The notes: generated by a model from the letters alone, not told the origin. Shown: positions 20,762 through 32,024, counted from the first letter of the stretch. The stretch: DNA of 33,286 nucleotides from Lobulomyces angularis (GCA_027604685.1 JADHYX010000239.1:1-33286), one strand, 5' to 3'. Program-made: numbers and translations.

Positions 20762-20888
20762 TTACAACCAAACTACCAAAACTGTGTAGACTGTAGAAAA
20801 GAAAGTTTAGAGAGAAAATTTAAAACAAATTGCGATTTACACATAACTTCAAAAAAAAATAAAATTTTTTAAACATCTAAATGCCTCC

Positions 20889-22281
20889 TTATTCCAGAAG
20901 TTCTTGTCTATACAAGTCTATCAAAAATTTACGAACCATTCCCTCTATAAATTATTATGCACATAAAATAGTTCATAAGTCGTACCTAAAATTTGATATT
21001 CTCGGTTGCTCGCCAAATTTTTACACTTTTTCGATTCATAAGCAAAATCCATACCTTTAGATTCGTACCAATTTTGCTTAGGTGGTCTGACTTCTTCCTT
21101 TAAAGGATATTAAAATGTAAACCCAAAAAAGGTTATTTATAGCTAAGCAATACCCATAAATTTTTCCATCTTTCAACTAGCAAAATTTTTTCTTTGACCT
21201 TCAAAACCAATAACTGCTCTTTAGGATTCAAGAACGGTATCATACCATCTAGAGAAGCAAAGCGGCTAGTTTCACTAATGCAGTTAACATTTATCCTTTT
21301 TACAAAACTTTTTGTACCTGAAAAAGTCTTGGTGTTGCCTGTAAGACTTTAGTCCCAGCACAGGATTGAAGACTTTATTTTTGACTGCTCTTTCTCTCAT
21401 ATCTTCTAAAACATCCTCAGGAAAGTTCTTAGCGTAATTTAAATGCGATCTGATAAAACAAAAATTAGTTGCATTTTTCCTTAAACTGTTCTACCTCACA
21501 ACCATATCAATTGTTTGATTAAATAAATTTCTTGAATTGACAACTGACTCAGTGGAAAGTTTTTTGCTGTAATCATACACTTCCAATTCGGCTTTCTAAA
21601 ACTTGAGTGTTAAATTAACAAAAAAAATCGAAGGTGTTTCACACCTCTAACAAACAATTAGAAAGCTCTACAGTTGATTGATAAACATCACTTTTAATGC
21701 TGCTTTCATTACTAGTATCACTAAAAACACTTGTGCTGTCGTCCACCTCAGCATCATATAATTTTTTTGAATTGTTAAAGTTATCTTGATTGATATTCCC
21801 AGCACTGCTAAAGAGTAAACAAGTACAAACGATATAATTTTCTTACGTAGATGTCTTAAAATTCTGGGCTTTTGTTTTAGGTTGATATTTAATGTTGTTC
21901 CCATTTATGAAAAATTTTTTTGCAGAGTTCGAAGAACCATCACGATACTTGCCACTTACATTTTGTAGATGAGTTTCATGATAGCGGTTATACTGTCCCC
22001 ACATAAAGATATACTCAACTAAATGGTATTTTGTAATTGGTTGATAAACCAGTGGTTGTTTTAATGGCAATCTTTGGCAATCAATCAAGTAACATTTTTT
22101 TTTGATAGAATTAATTTGACCACAAAGATTGCTTTTCTTAGAATGATTTTAAGAAATTAGATATTCTAAGTTATACAATAAAGTTCTTGTTATTTTTAAG
22201 ATATAGGCACTTTTTTGTAAAAAGAAATTTATTTATCTTTAATTCAGCTTGATTTCTTATTCTTTCGTAATAAACTTGCAT
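20889..22281 (-). CDS. unrecognised 359-aa protein, eight exons
   Basis: Exons (minus): 22281-22177, 22136-21847, 21807-21645, 21595-21495, 21449-21318, 21274-21154, 21097-20986 and 20944-20889. Introns are 39-56 bp GT...AG, and all phases agree over 360 codons. The start is MQVYYERIRNQAELKINKFL. Residues about 50-95 look conserved (PITKYHLVEYIFMWGQYNRY). A Ser/Asn-rich acidic section follows (about 130-185). The C-terminal half is helical and charged (SHLNYAKNFPEDVLEDMRER; LNPKEQLLVLKVKEKILLVE; NWYESKGMDFAYESKK) and ends EGMVRKFLIDLYRQELLE. No transmembrane segment or signal peptide. I do not recognise the family. It shares a 148-bp divergent promoter with POM152. Confidence 0.7.
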
Positions 22282-22429
22282 TTGCTAATAATAATGTAAC
22301 AACATTTACAAAAGTACCATATAATAAAAAGGAAAACTCGTTACAAGGAAAGTATTTGTCCAAAAAAAGAAGTCCTAAAAACCCTTGAGATTAGATCCAA
22401 AAAGTTTTAAAACAAACTGTATTTTCTAA
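22282..22429. promoter_or_regulatory. divergent promoter region
   Basis: Only 148 bp separate the start codon of the minus-strand 359-aa gene (22281) from that of POM152 (22430). Both promoters must therefore lie in or overlap this spacer. I see no specific binding motif. Confidence 0.6.
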
Positions 22430-25400
22430 ATGACAAACATTAGATCGTATTTTAATGATCCAGTGATTAATAGACAAATTATTTTATCGTTATTTCTAGC
22501 CATTCAAGGTTTTAAACATACCTACTGGGGTTACGAAAACTTTACTCCTCTTGAATTTAACTTGTTTTGGGCTATAGTGGAAGGCACTATTTGTTTATTA
22601 ATTTACTTATTGGCAATAGAAGGAATTAACCCACAAAATTTATTCGTTTTTTTCCTTGGAACAACCTTGTTTAACATTTTATTAACTGGTTGGGTATGTA
22701 CTTAGCGTTTTGAACTTAATAGTTTATAATTTAAAGGCTTTTGATTCTTTCGAAGTTCCTCAAGGTTTTAGAGAAAGTTCCTATACCCAAAAATCGAAAT
22801 ATAACTCTGGTAAATGCAATTTGTTTTTTATATCTTATCTTTTCAGCTAAGCCAAGCGGCACGAACATTGCTGGTAGCTTCAAAGTCCACGTTTTGCCGC
22901 CTACAATTGCAAAATTAAACCCAAATAAAACTCATTATTGTCTATCTGAAGATAATCCTACCATTGAAATTCCTTTACAAATAAAAGGGAATCCTCCTTG
23001 GTTTATTGATTACGAGAGAATAGATTTTGATGGAAATATTCATTCTTATGTGAATATTCCAGTTGGTCCAAAAGTTTCTGAAGAAGAAAAATTGTTGCAC
23101 TCTCCGAAAACCAGAAAAATTTTGTACCATCAGTTAAAAGTACATGAAATTGGGTTTTACAGAATAAAACAAATTAGAGAGGATACTGATGGTATGGATA
23201 ACAGTGGAACGGTAATTCCCTCCTGGAGTAAAGTTGTTAATTGTTCAAGCATGAAGTGGAAATTCTCCTCTGGTTATTCCCAACCTAATACTTTTAATGG
23301 TTGCGTTGGATCATCTGTTACTCAAATCTTAAAAGTTAAAGGAACTCCTCCATTCAAAGTTTGGTACCTGAAAAAAGTTGGAGCAGAAGAAGATATAAAA
23401 CAAGTGGATATTGAGGCGCCCTCGGAAATGAAGTCGGTAGATCTAGGAAAATTTAAGGAGAAAGAACTTCCGGATGATCTACTTACTTTGCTTTTGAAAT
23501 CTCAACCAGTAGAAATAGAACACGAAGTACAAGTGGATTTACAGCAAGCTACTACATATTTACTCCGATTGTTTCAAGTGCAGGATGGATACAATAATGT
23601 CGTCACATATGCCAAAGATATGGAATCCCACTTATCAAAGTTTACTGCGCCCATTAATGGAGCTGATGTTAGAGTTTCTCGAAAAGGTAACTTAAACTAT
23701 AGTTGCTATTAAAATTCCTTAGGAGACTATCTCGTTGTTAAATCTCACAACTATCCTACTGCACGTTTTCAAAACTGTGATTCAATTAAATTTATAGGGT
23801 CCTCTGCTAATTTAAGTAATTGTGAATAACTGGATATAATTTATTTTATTTTTTTTTATTTAGCTGTGAGAATGGAAGGTGAAGTTCCATTTTTTGTGGA
23901 TTATGTAAGATACAATAATATGGAAGATTTCAAGAATGACGTTAGTGGAGAGCCTGGCAACTTTACTGAAATGCAAAGTAATATTGAAGTAAAGCAATCT
24001 GGTATTTATGCCTTAAAGAAGATTTCTGATAAATTTTGTACTACATCCCTCCCGCCAACTTCCTTTTGTAGCGTTGTCAAAACCCTTCCACCATCGGTTA
24101 GTATTTCTTTTTATTTTTAATTTAATTATAATTTTAGATTAACATATCATATGTTCCAATTGAAGCCTCTTGTGTTGGTGCCATTGGAATGGCTGTTAAT
24201 ATATCACTACACGGTGAAGCTCCATTCTGGATTGATTATGAACAAAAATCCGGTAAAACGGTACTCAAAAAGAAAGAGCACATAAAAAAGTCTAGACATA
24301 CTTTAGAATTGAAGCCTTCAAATCCTGGGAAATACTGGTATACAATTACTGCAGTAAGATAAACCTGTTGTATTTAAAAATCCGGTAAAATTTTTTTCTA
24401 AAGGTTGGAGATAAGAATTTTCCCGAAGGAGTCGAAGTATTTGATAAAAGTTTTACCCAGACAATACACCCGCAATCGAATGCGTCTTTTATTACAAATA
24501 AACTTACAAATAGTCATCGATGCGTAGGAGATAACTTTACTTTAGATGTAAAGTTAACTGGCTCCAAGCCATGGACACTAAAATATGATATTATGTTTGA
24601 AAATAGTAAACCTATGTTTACTGTTGAAAATATACACACCGATACAATTTCAATTACAACTCCAATTTTTCTTAAAGGAGGAACGTATGTTGTTGGTAAG
24701 GGTTGCATTTTAAATCTCAACTAAACTATTTAAAAGCTCTTAGTGAAATCACCGATGGTAACGGTTGTAGTTGGGCACTTGATTCACCAGATTATGCTAT
24801 TGAGGTCGCCCCGCGAAGACCAACTGTTTCTTTTAAAGATAACAGACCTGTGTTAGCTCTGGAAGGAAAGAAAACTCAAATTCCATTAGAACTTGTAGGA
24901 AAACCTGAATTTCTCTTGAAGTACCAGGACCCTTTTGGCAGGATCATTGAAAAACGCTTTAAAAAACAAGGCACCTCTTTTATTGAGGTTTTATATTTTT
25001 ATTTTTTAACACTTGTATGCCTAACTTGCACTTAATTTTACAGGTGGATAAACCAGGAACCTACATGCTATCATCTGTTAATGATGCATATTGTAGTGGA
25101 AATATTATGCTGACTCACAATCAAATTGAAGGTATTAATGTAACTACTATCCGTTTTATTAATTTTCTGCGAAAAATTTCAGTTAAAAAGATCCCTAAAC
25201 CTGTTATTAGGCTATCAAAAGTAGAAGACAAATATTCTTCTGACTTTGTATTATATAAGAGAAATCCAATATGCGAAGGAACACCAACCTCGGTTCAACT
25301 TGAATTTGAAGGCAAACCACCTTTTAAATATCTGATAAAAAAGAATTTTTTTGATAAAACTGAGGAATTACTTGAAACGGTAGGGGGACAAAAATCAGTA

Positions 25401-26643
25401 CTGAATTTGCCAAGTGAAAAAGCAGGTCATTTATCTTACGAAATTAACAAAATAAGCGATGACAATTACCGACAATTCATTGAAATTGAAAAAAAAATTC
25501 TGATACATCAAGAAATTCTAAAAACTCCTAACGCTAGAATATTAGGCGGACCATTAATTGCGTTTAAATGTGTAGGTGAGCTTCCATTAGACCAGCAATT
25601 ACCTTCACATCAAGAGAAGAAAATTAAGGAAAATTTTATTGAATTTGAATTTGAAGGCAACCCACCATTCAACTTGGACATAGAAATAAAAAATGAAAAT
25701 GGAAACTCATTGAAAAATGTAACTTTGGAACCTATAAAGGAAAAAAACTTTAAATTTACTCCAAACATAATGCAATCCGGAACTTACACGTTGTTACTGA
25801 AAAGTTTAACAGATAAAACAGGCTGTAAAAGAAACTTTGAGAAGTATATTTTAAGGGAACAGAGCGGATTTCATTTTGGTGCCACTCTGGTAAAATTTAC
25901 AGTAAGTGATGTTGCCAGAATTAGAAGTATTTATGCTCCGAGTGATGGTAATGGCGTTATACTTTTATATTAATTTTTTGACAATTGTTTTAAATAGTTT
26001 GTCGCCAAGACATTTTAACATATTCACTGGAAGGTTCTTCCCCTTTTAAAGTTTTTTATACTTTCGAAAATGAACTAAAATCTTTTCCCGTGTCAGAAAA
26101 TGTTTTTAGTGTTGCAGCAGAAAACAGAACAGGTGTTTTTCACATAAAACAAGTTTGCAATAAACTGAACTGTTGTACAAAAATAGAGGATTTTGTTACT
26201 ACAGTTTGGGATTGGCCCACTGCGACAATTGGTGTGTTTATTTCATTTTCAAAGTTAATTCTTTTTTTTTTTATGTAGGTGAAGGAAAAGACGAGGAGAT
26301 AGATATAAGAGAGGGAGATGAAACTGATATTCATGTGAAACTAGGAGGAACAAAGCCATTTTCTTTCACTTACACTATAAAAAAATTTAATGGAAACAGC
26401 GATGAATCAGTAGATGTTACTGGTATAGATGATTATGAGGTGAGTTTAAATACTTTAGTATTTGTAAACAAAAAGGTTTATTTTGAATTATAGTACATAA
26501 TACGAACCTCTCAAGAGGGCTTATACAATGTTACTGCAGTTTATGATTTTCACTGTAGTTACCCAAGAAAAAAACATCAAAGCTTAGATGGAGTAAATGA
26601 AAAAATTGATCGTCTCGTAGAAAAACCAAAAAAAAACGATTAA
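22430..26643 (+). CDS. POM152: nucleoporin POM152, pore membrane protein
   Basis: A fungal transmembrane nucleoporin whose luminal Ig-like repeats form the membrane ring of the nuclear pore. Thirteen exons: 22430-22693, 22737-22809, 22847-23686, 23723-23815, 23864-24096, 24138-24353, 24404-24695, 24737-24987, 25044-25131, 25183-25947, 25998-26231, 26279-26439 and 26494-26643, together 1219 aa (the yeast protein is somewhat longer). Three hydrophobic helices lie near the N-terminus (about residues 17-35, 46-66 and 70-90). Then comes FKVHVLPPTIAKLNPNKT, typical of the start of the luminal region. A string of repeats follows with the pattern C-x-G...V-x-L-x-G-x-PPF-x-(L/I)-x-Y: QIKGNPPWFIDYERIDFDG, NLTVRMEGEVPFFVDY, ISLHGEAPFWIDYE, LEFEGKPPFKYLI and FEFEGNPPFNLDI, plus PRRPTVSFKDNRPV. 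The C-terminus ends with AVYDFHCSYPRKK. In exon 2-3 a longer ORF reads through intron 22810-22846, but the spliced frame fits the upstream exon. Intron 25132-25182 is in frame. Confidence 0.9.
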
Positions 26644-27066
26644 TGTTTTAATAATAATTGAAAAATTCTCACTCTGAAACCCACAAGTTTATGATACTCT
26701 TTTCTTTTCAAAAATGCTATTATTAGTTTAATGTTTAATAAATAATAACTAAAAATTTTTTACAAATAATTTTCTTAAGTATAAAAAAATTCTTTTTTTT
26801 TTTTAAATTAAAATTTGAAAACAATATGGTTTTTTACATTTTATCAAAATTCTTTGTTTATATTTCTCATTTGAAAAAATTATTTTCATATTATTATTTC
26901 TTTTGACTTCTGTGTGGACGTGTCTTGAGTGAATTTGAATTTTTATTTTAGATAAAGTTGCGAACTGTATATCGACAACTATTTTCAAGGCAATTTTGTT
27001 GCATGTGATATTTGGTAAGTTTAAATTTTATTCATTTAAAATTGTCATCTAAAAAATTTTATAAAA
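26644..27066. other. intergenic
   Basis: About 420 bp between the POM152 stop and tRNA-Thr. A mixed-sequence patch at about 26900-27010 (TTGACTTCTGTGTGGACGTG) has a 61-codon ORF in the minus strand but no recognisable product. I treat it as non-coding. Confidence 0.45.
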
Positions 27067-27138
27067 TGCCCTAACAAGGGATCGAACCTTGGATCTTTGC
27101 TTTACGAGAGCAACGCCGTACCACTTGGCCACTAGGGC
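27067..27138 (-). tRNA. tRNA-Thr (anticodon CGT)
   Basis: On the minus strand the acceptor GCCCTAG pairs with TTAGGGC (one G-T), followed by discriminator A. The anticodon stem TTGCT/AGCAA closes the loop CTCGTAA with anticodon CGT, reading ACG (Thr). The D region TAGTGGCCAAGTGG is a good A box, and GGTTCGATCCC is a canonical B box. There is no intron. T runs just downstream on the minus strand fit Pol III termination. It closely resembles yeast tRNA-Thr(CGT). Confidence 0.95.
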
Positions 27139-27148
27139 AATAGTTCCT

Positions 27149-27716
27149 GTTAAAGGTTTTATGATAGTTGTTTTAATCAATTAGCTTTGGTACATAAACC
27201 TAGAAGTCGTTACACAACTGTCTTTTAGATTATTTTATAACGACTTTAAACTATAATATTAATAATCCACGAACAGGATAACATTCCTTCATTTAACAAG
27301 TAACCTTAGATAATTATTATTATAATAATTATCTAAGGTTACTTATTACTTAACAGTTATGTTAAAGGTTTTATGATATTTGTTTTTAATTAATTAGTTT
27401 TAGTATATAAATCAACTTCAAAAAAAAAAAAAAAAAAAAAGGATTTATTATTTATTATTACGGTTGTTATTCTTATAATCCTACTTTTCTGGAGCATGTG
27501 GAAGATAAAAGCATTCGTAATATAACTATTGATAACTTTTAGATTTCCATCAAATTCAGCTAAAATTATGATTTATAATGATACAATTTTTTATTTTGCA
27601 ATTTGTACTCTAATATTGTTATCTAGGCACTTCTCATCTTTTTAAAATCTGAATAGAAATACATAAACTAAATATATATAAAAAAAAAAAAAACAAATAT
27701 CATAAAACCTTTAACG
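27149..27716. repeat. direct and inverted repeat cluster upstream of tRNA-Thr
   Basis: The motif GTTAAAGGTTTTATGATA occurs three times: at 27149 (+), at 27361 (+) and inverted at about 27694-27715. The two + copies extend to about 50 similar bases (through ...AATTAG-TTT-GTA-ATAAA). The second and third copies match exactly over 22 bases and face each other, enclosing about 355 bp. The first copy begins only 11 bp upstream of the tRNA 5' end. No transposase or reverse transcriptase ORF lies inside. It looks like a MITE or solo-LTR remnant at a Pol III gene (inference). Confidence 0.6.
27298..27344. repeat. perfect 23-bp-arm palindrome
   Basis: Arms AAGTAACCTTAGATAATTAT-TAT and the exact reverse complement are separated by a single T at 27321. 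On either strand it can form a hairpin or cruciform. It lies between the first two copies of the repeat described for this area, and CAAGTAACC at its left edge recurs, inverted, at about 27716-27725. Confidence 0.85.
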
Positions 27717-28001
27717 GTTACTTGAACTTCTTTGTTATTTATTATCATAAAACTATTAAGATAATTTTGAATTTTTTAAACCATCTCAATTTTTTTTTTT
27801 ATTTTTTTTTTTCCTTCATTGTGTTTCTTTTTTTTTTTTTTGTTGATTAAATATATATAAAAAGAAAAAAAAAAAAAGAGATGTTTTTCAAATTTATATT
27901 TATATATAATCTATTTTTTTTCTTTGTTTCCATATTCTAATTGTATACAAAAAATAAAAATAAAAAAAAAAATGAAAAAAACAAAAAAAATTTTTTTTTT
28001 T
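27717..28001. other. intergenic, low complexity
   Basis: A/T runs between the repeat cluster and the stop of the bleomycin hydrolase gene. Nothing recognisable is seen. Confidence 0.5.
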
Positions 28002-29855
28002 TTAAGCTTGTTGAATTGCATTAGCAACTTTTAAAAGATTTCCTTCCGAAAGATACTTTTTATCGATTACAACATCAAAGACGTATTCATTAAACCAAGC
28101 GTCATTCATAACTTCAAACCCGCCAGCTCCATTTCCTCCTGCATGTCTACCAGTAGTTTCTAAAACAGCACCCCATGAGTTTTCAACTCTCCAACGGAGG
28201 GGTTTTTGGTCAGAATCTAAGTGTACTCCTGTAAATACCATCTAAAAATTAAAAAAAAAAAAATGTATTATAAAAAAATTTAAATTGTTTATTTTTTTTT
28301 TAAATTTACTTCATGATTAGCATACGATTCCTTGTAAGTGACACGATCTAGTCTACTCATAGCAGTTGGGGTCAAATCAAACGCAGCTTCATAGTTGAAT
28401 AGGTCCATATCCATAGTGTTTTTACCATAAAATTTATGAACTAAAAAAAAAAAAACAATAAAAAAATTAAAACTACCCCTTTTTTAAAAAAATTTAATTC
28501 ACCATCACAAGCAAAAGTTGCAGGGTCATTATTCTTCAATTGAACGATAACGGCTTCTTTTAGGACTTCAATTGGTACATTGACATTGTATTCTTTGGTA
28601 CCATAGATAGTGCCATCTTCTTCTTTTTTTTTGAAAAATTTATGTCTAGGGTCGTGAGTAAGGTTTACTTTATCAATAACATCCTTTTTGATATGTTCTT
28701 CGTAAAATGACTTTGGAGTCAAGTTTTCAAAGGAATGGAAGTGTCCTTTTGTGCAGCGGAATTTCCAGTCAAAAGATTTTGGAGGTTCACCTTTTTTTTT
28801 GTATAAAAGTTAAGAAAAAAAATACAAAAAAAGTTTTTTTAAAACCTAAACAGGTTACGATGATTCTGTACATTGCGTTCATCATCTTTGCTTTAACTTG
28901 TAAAATTTCTTCAGGACTCTTTTCACCAGCATGTATAAGTCTACGCAAAGTGACACCATATTCACGAATCTTGTTAGTCAATAACCAATCCATTTCGGTT
29001 GAATTTTCTGAGTGATATGTTTCAGGGAAGGCAGATTTTGGACAGATTCCATATTTTTCAACCAAAGAAGCTGATTTTTATAATGATAAATTTAAAAAGA
29101 TTTTTAAATAAATATATAAATATTATTTTTTTTGTTCTTTACCAACAGTATTCCAGGTACCGCCATCTTGCATAGGATCAGAAAATAGTTCTTGAACAGC
29201 ATTGGAGGTTTCATTTTTATCAGCCAAGTCAATGGCTTTTTGTAAAAAGGAATTAGCTTTTTCCAGTTTATCATAAAAGAAGATGAAATTTTGGGATAAT
29301 TCAAATTCCTTTAGGTGAAATCTTTTCATGACGCCAAGTCTAATAGTGTTGGTTGAAGCAAAGATCCAGCATCTACCAGATTGTTTTTGATTAGTTACGT
29401 TTCCTTCCAATTTTATTTTAATTTCAAATTCTCTTTCGTTTCTAATAAGAGCCTGTTATGTTGAAAAAAAAAATTAAGTATAATAATATATAACGTTTTA
29501 TTTTTACGTCGTTATTTAATAATACGGTTTCCATCTTGGCCTAAAATAAAAAAAAAAAGATTGTTAAAAGAAAAAAAAAAAAATTAGATCTAAGGTTAGA
29601 AAAGGTTTTTACTTGTTTTATAACAGTTTGGGCAAGTTCATTTTTTGGGTTAGAGTTATAATGTTTGCTGAAACTGTCAATCGCAGATTGGGTAATTGAT
29701 TTTTCAATAATTTCAGGATGTAAAAAAGACTTGTCGCCATCAACTTTTTCTTTGTACTTTGGAGGAAGCTCTGTGGTTGAATAAGGGACCTCTACGGTAC
29801 TCTTTTGATTTTTATTTTTTTTGAATATTTTGTTAAATGCTGTTAATAATCCCAT
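28002..29855 (-). CDS. BLH1: bleomycin hydrolase / Lap3 cysteine aminopeptidase
   Basis: A papain-like (peptidase family C1B) cytosolic aminopeptidase. In other organisms the family forms self-compartmentalised hexamers and hydrolyses bleomycin and homocysteine thiolactone. Seven exons (minus): 29855-29613, 29540-29508, 29452-29143, 29070-28846, 28790-28503, 28440-28310 and 28241-28002, giving 489 aa, in the normal size range. The active-site set is present: oxyanion Gln and catalytic Cys in NQKQSGRCWIFA, His in YANHEMVFTGVH (usually THAM) and Asn in RWRVENSWG. FHLKEFELSQNFIFFYDKLE, DPMQDGGTWNTV and KYGICPKSAFPETY are further family blocks. The first 40 residues are a basic/hydrophobic extension (MGLLTAFNKIFKKNKNQKST). 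The C-terminus ends LLKVANAIQQA and lacks the LPxWDPMGALA arm that enters the active site in human and yeast enzymes. It shares a divergent upstream region with NUDCD1. Confidence 0.93.
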
Positions 29856-30133
29856 TTTTTTTTTTTTTTTTTTAATTAAATTATTTTTTTAATTTTTTTT
29901 TTTTTTTTTGGTTTGTTAAGTATTCTTTTTTTCCCCCTTTTTATAAAATAAAAAAAAAAAAAAAAATAAATAAATTTGAATGCAATATATAAAAAAAAAA
30001 GGAAAAAATAATTTAGAACATTAATACTCCTTGATTACAAGTTAATTAAAAATAATCCACAAAGAAATTTTTTTTTTATTTTATTACTGACAAAAAAAAT
30101 TAAAACAAAATTAATAAATAAATAAGAAAATTA
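29856..30133. promoter_or_regulatory. divergent upstream region, BLH1 / NUDCD1
   Basis: About 280 bp of A/T-run sequence between the start of bleomycin hydrolase (minus) and the earliest possible start of NUDCD1 (plus). No distinct site recognised. Confidence 0.45.
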
Positions 30134-32024
30134 ATGGAACTTAACCAAAAAAAAAATAAAAAAAAATTGACAGATTTTCAAGTTACAAACTAAAAACAAC
30201 AGAATTTAATGTAAAAAAGTACAAGTTAGTACAGTCAACAAATATGTACCCAGAAAATTTGTTTAACGAAAACTTGAAGATTGCGGAAAAGAATTTAAAA
30301 TTTAACCATTTGTTTAACTTTTTTGATAAGGGAGTTTTATTTGTAAATTTGGAGTTTGTTATTTTTGGATTCTTTTTTGAAGTAAAAAAAATATATAGTT
30401 CTTTGAAACACAAACTTTTTTAAACTTAGTAATTAATTTTTTTTTTTTTTTTTTTCACACAATCAGAGTGAGCCAATTCCCTTATATAACTTACGAAAAC
30501 CAGTCAATTCAAAGGATTCGGAGTTCCCATCAGTGCATTTTCTAAGCAACGATTTGGTACTTGTATACAATGGAGTTGACAGCTTGCAACTGGTATCATT
30601 TGATTTTGAAACCAGGAGCATGAATTTTCAAAGTGAAATTGATTTAAATTCAATAGCTCAACCGTTTACAATCTGTACTACTTTTTACGACGAAAAATTG
30701 GATGTTTTAAAATTTTGTGTTTGCTTAAAAAAAAAAAATTTAAAATTTTTAAAAAGTAAAAATAAAATTTACTTTGAATACCTGGTCTTGGAGATAACAG
30801 ACTTGAACAAAAGTAGCTGGGAAGGAAAGTGCTTAATTTTAAATGTGAAATTTCAATTAAACAATTTTAGTTTTTTTAAATCATGTTTGATAAATAATAA
30901 TTTTATAAAATTTTTAACAAATGAAAAGTTTTTCGAAACTGAATTGAAGCAATCTAAAAGCATTAGCGAAAAAGTTAATGTTTCGGATAACAAAAAAAAT
31001 TTTGTTGGATTCAATTACTTATATTTTCAAAATGATGAAAACATTAGTATACAATATAACTTGGGAAAAAAAATATATATAATTAACAACGTGAAGGTGC
31101 AATTTATTAACAGGTCATTTAGAGTAACAATCGAGGATTCAGTAAACAACTCAGAGATCATGGTTGACTTTGATAAACCGTTGTTTGAATTTATTGATCC
31201 CTCTAAATGCTCATTTGTGTTGGAAAAAAATCAGTTTTTAACAATTTATTTAGAAAAATTAAAAAAAAATTTAAAGTGGGATTACTTATTTGAAGTGGAA
31301 GATAAAAAGTTTGAAACCAGTGATCCCCAGGAATTTAGTAAAATTCAAGAATTGGAAGAAATTGAAGCATTTAATCCATTTCAAAATACTAGTTTAAACG
31401 ACGTAGTAATGGAAAATGAAGATATAGAAACCGATCAAAAAAGTTCGGTTATTACTTGCTTCAGTTTAAAGGATGGAAACGTGGTTTCCAGCTTTGATAC
31501 CAATTTAGATTATATATGTAGCAGTTTAGAGTTTGGTTCCAATGCAGTATGCTTGAAGTATGATGAGGTTGATGGTGTGATTGCAGACACATTAAATTTT
31601 GAAAATGAAATTGATAATGCGGATCAAAAAAAATCGTTAAAGCACGTTGGATTGATTTCAGCTTTTTCGTTTGTAAGGTATATAAAACAAAAAATTTTTT
31701 TTATTTTAATAAATTTAAAAAAAAAAAATTAAATAAAAAAGAGCAAGTAAAAATAAAAAACGATTTACATACTTTTCAGATAAGTTTGGAATAATTTTAG
31801 AATTTAAAAGATACTGTTACTTTTTTGAAATAAACAAAACTGAAAAAAATAAAAAAATTTTAGATCAATATATTTTTGATTTTAACGATTTAAAAGAGAT
31901 TAGATATGAAAATGACAAGGATGGAGCAATTGAAACCAGTGAGGAAGAAATTATTGGTATCCAAATTATTAAAGGAGTTTTTGTTTTTTTGAGAAGTTTT
32001 AGTTTAATTGTTTTAAAACTGTAA
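30134..32024 (+). CDS. NUDCD1: NudC domain-containing protein 1
   Basis: Exons: (30134 or 30244)-30381, 30467-31677 and 31742-32024. From the ATG at 30244 the protein is 543 aa, close to the animal protein (about 583). The family carries a CS (p23/NudC-like) domain flanked by beta-rich parts and works with Hsp90-type chaperone or client complexes. The CS domain is about residues 200-300 (FNYLYFQNDENISIQYNLGK; FEFIDPSKCSFVLEKNQFLT; WDYLFEVED). The N-terminal ESEPIPLYNLRKPV and the last-exon join SFVRASKNKKRFTYF, aligning with YVQASKRDKKFF of animal NUDCD1, support the splice choices; the protein ends IVLKL. Before 30244, an open stretch reading RFSSYKLKTTEFNVKKYKLV matches the family N-terminus (F-x-x-YKL) but is out of frame with ATG 30134 (MELNQKKNKKK) by one base within a poly-A run. 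The second acceptor (AAAAAAG at 31741) lacks a pyrimidine tract. Confidence 0.85.

Noticed and set aside
22741..22846. Read-through N-terminus MILSKFLKVLEKVPIPKN for POM152 exon 3, with an apparent extra membrane helix
   Set aside because: It lacks an ATG (the codon is TTG) and is out of phase with the upstream exon; splicing 22810-22846 keeps one frame from the POM152 start through the repeats.
26803..26988. 61-codon minus-strand ORF
   Set aside because: No recognisable domain, no splice context, and chance length for this base composition.
30183..30413. Minus-strand 76-aa ORF MCFKELYIFFTSKK...
   Set aside because: Antisense to NUDCD1 exon 1, which continues in phase into a family-matching exon 2.
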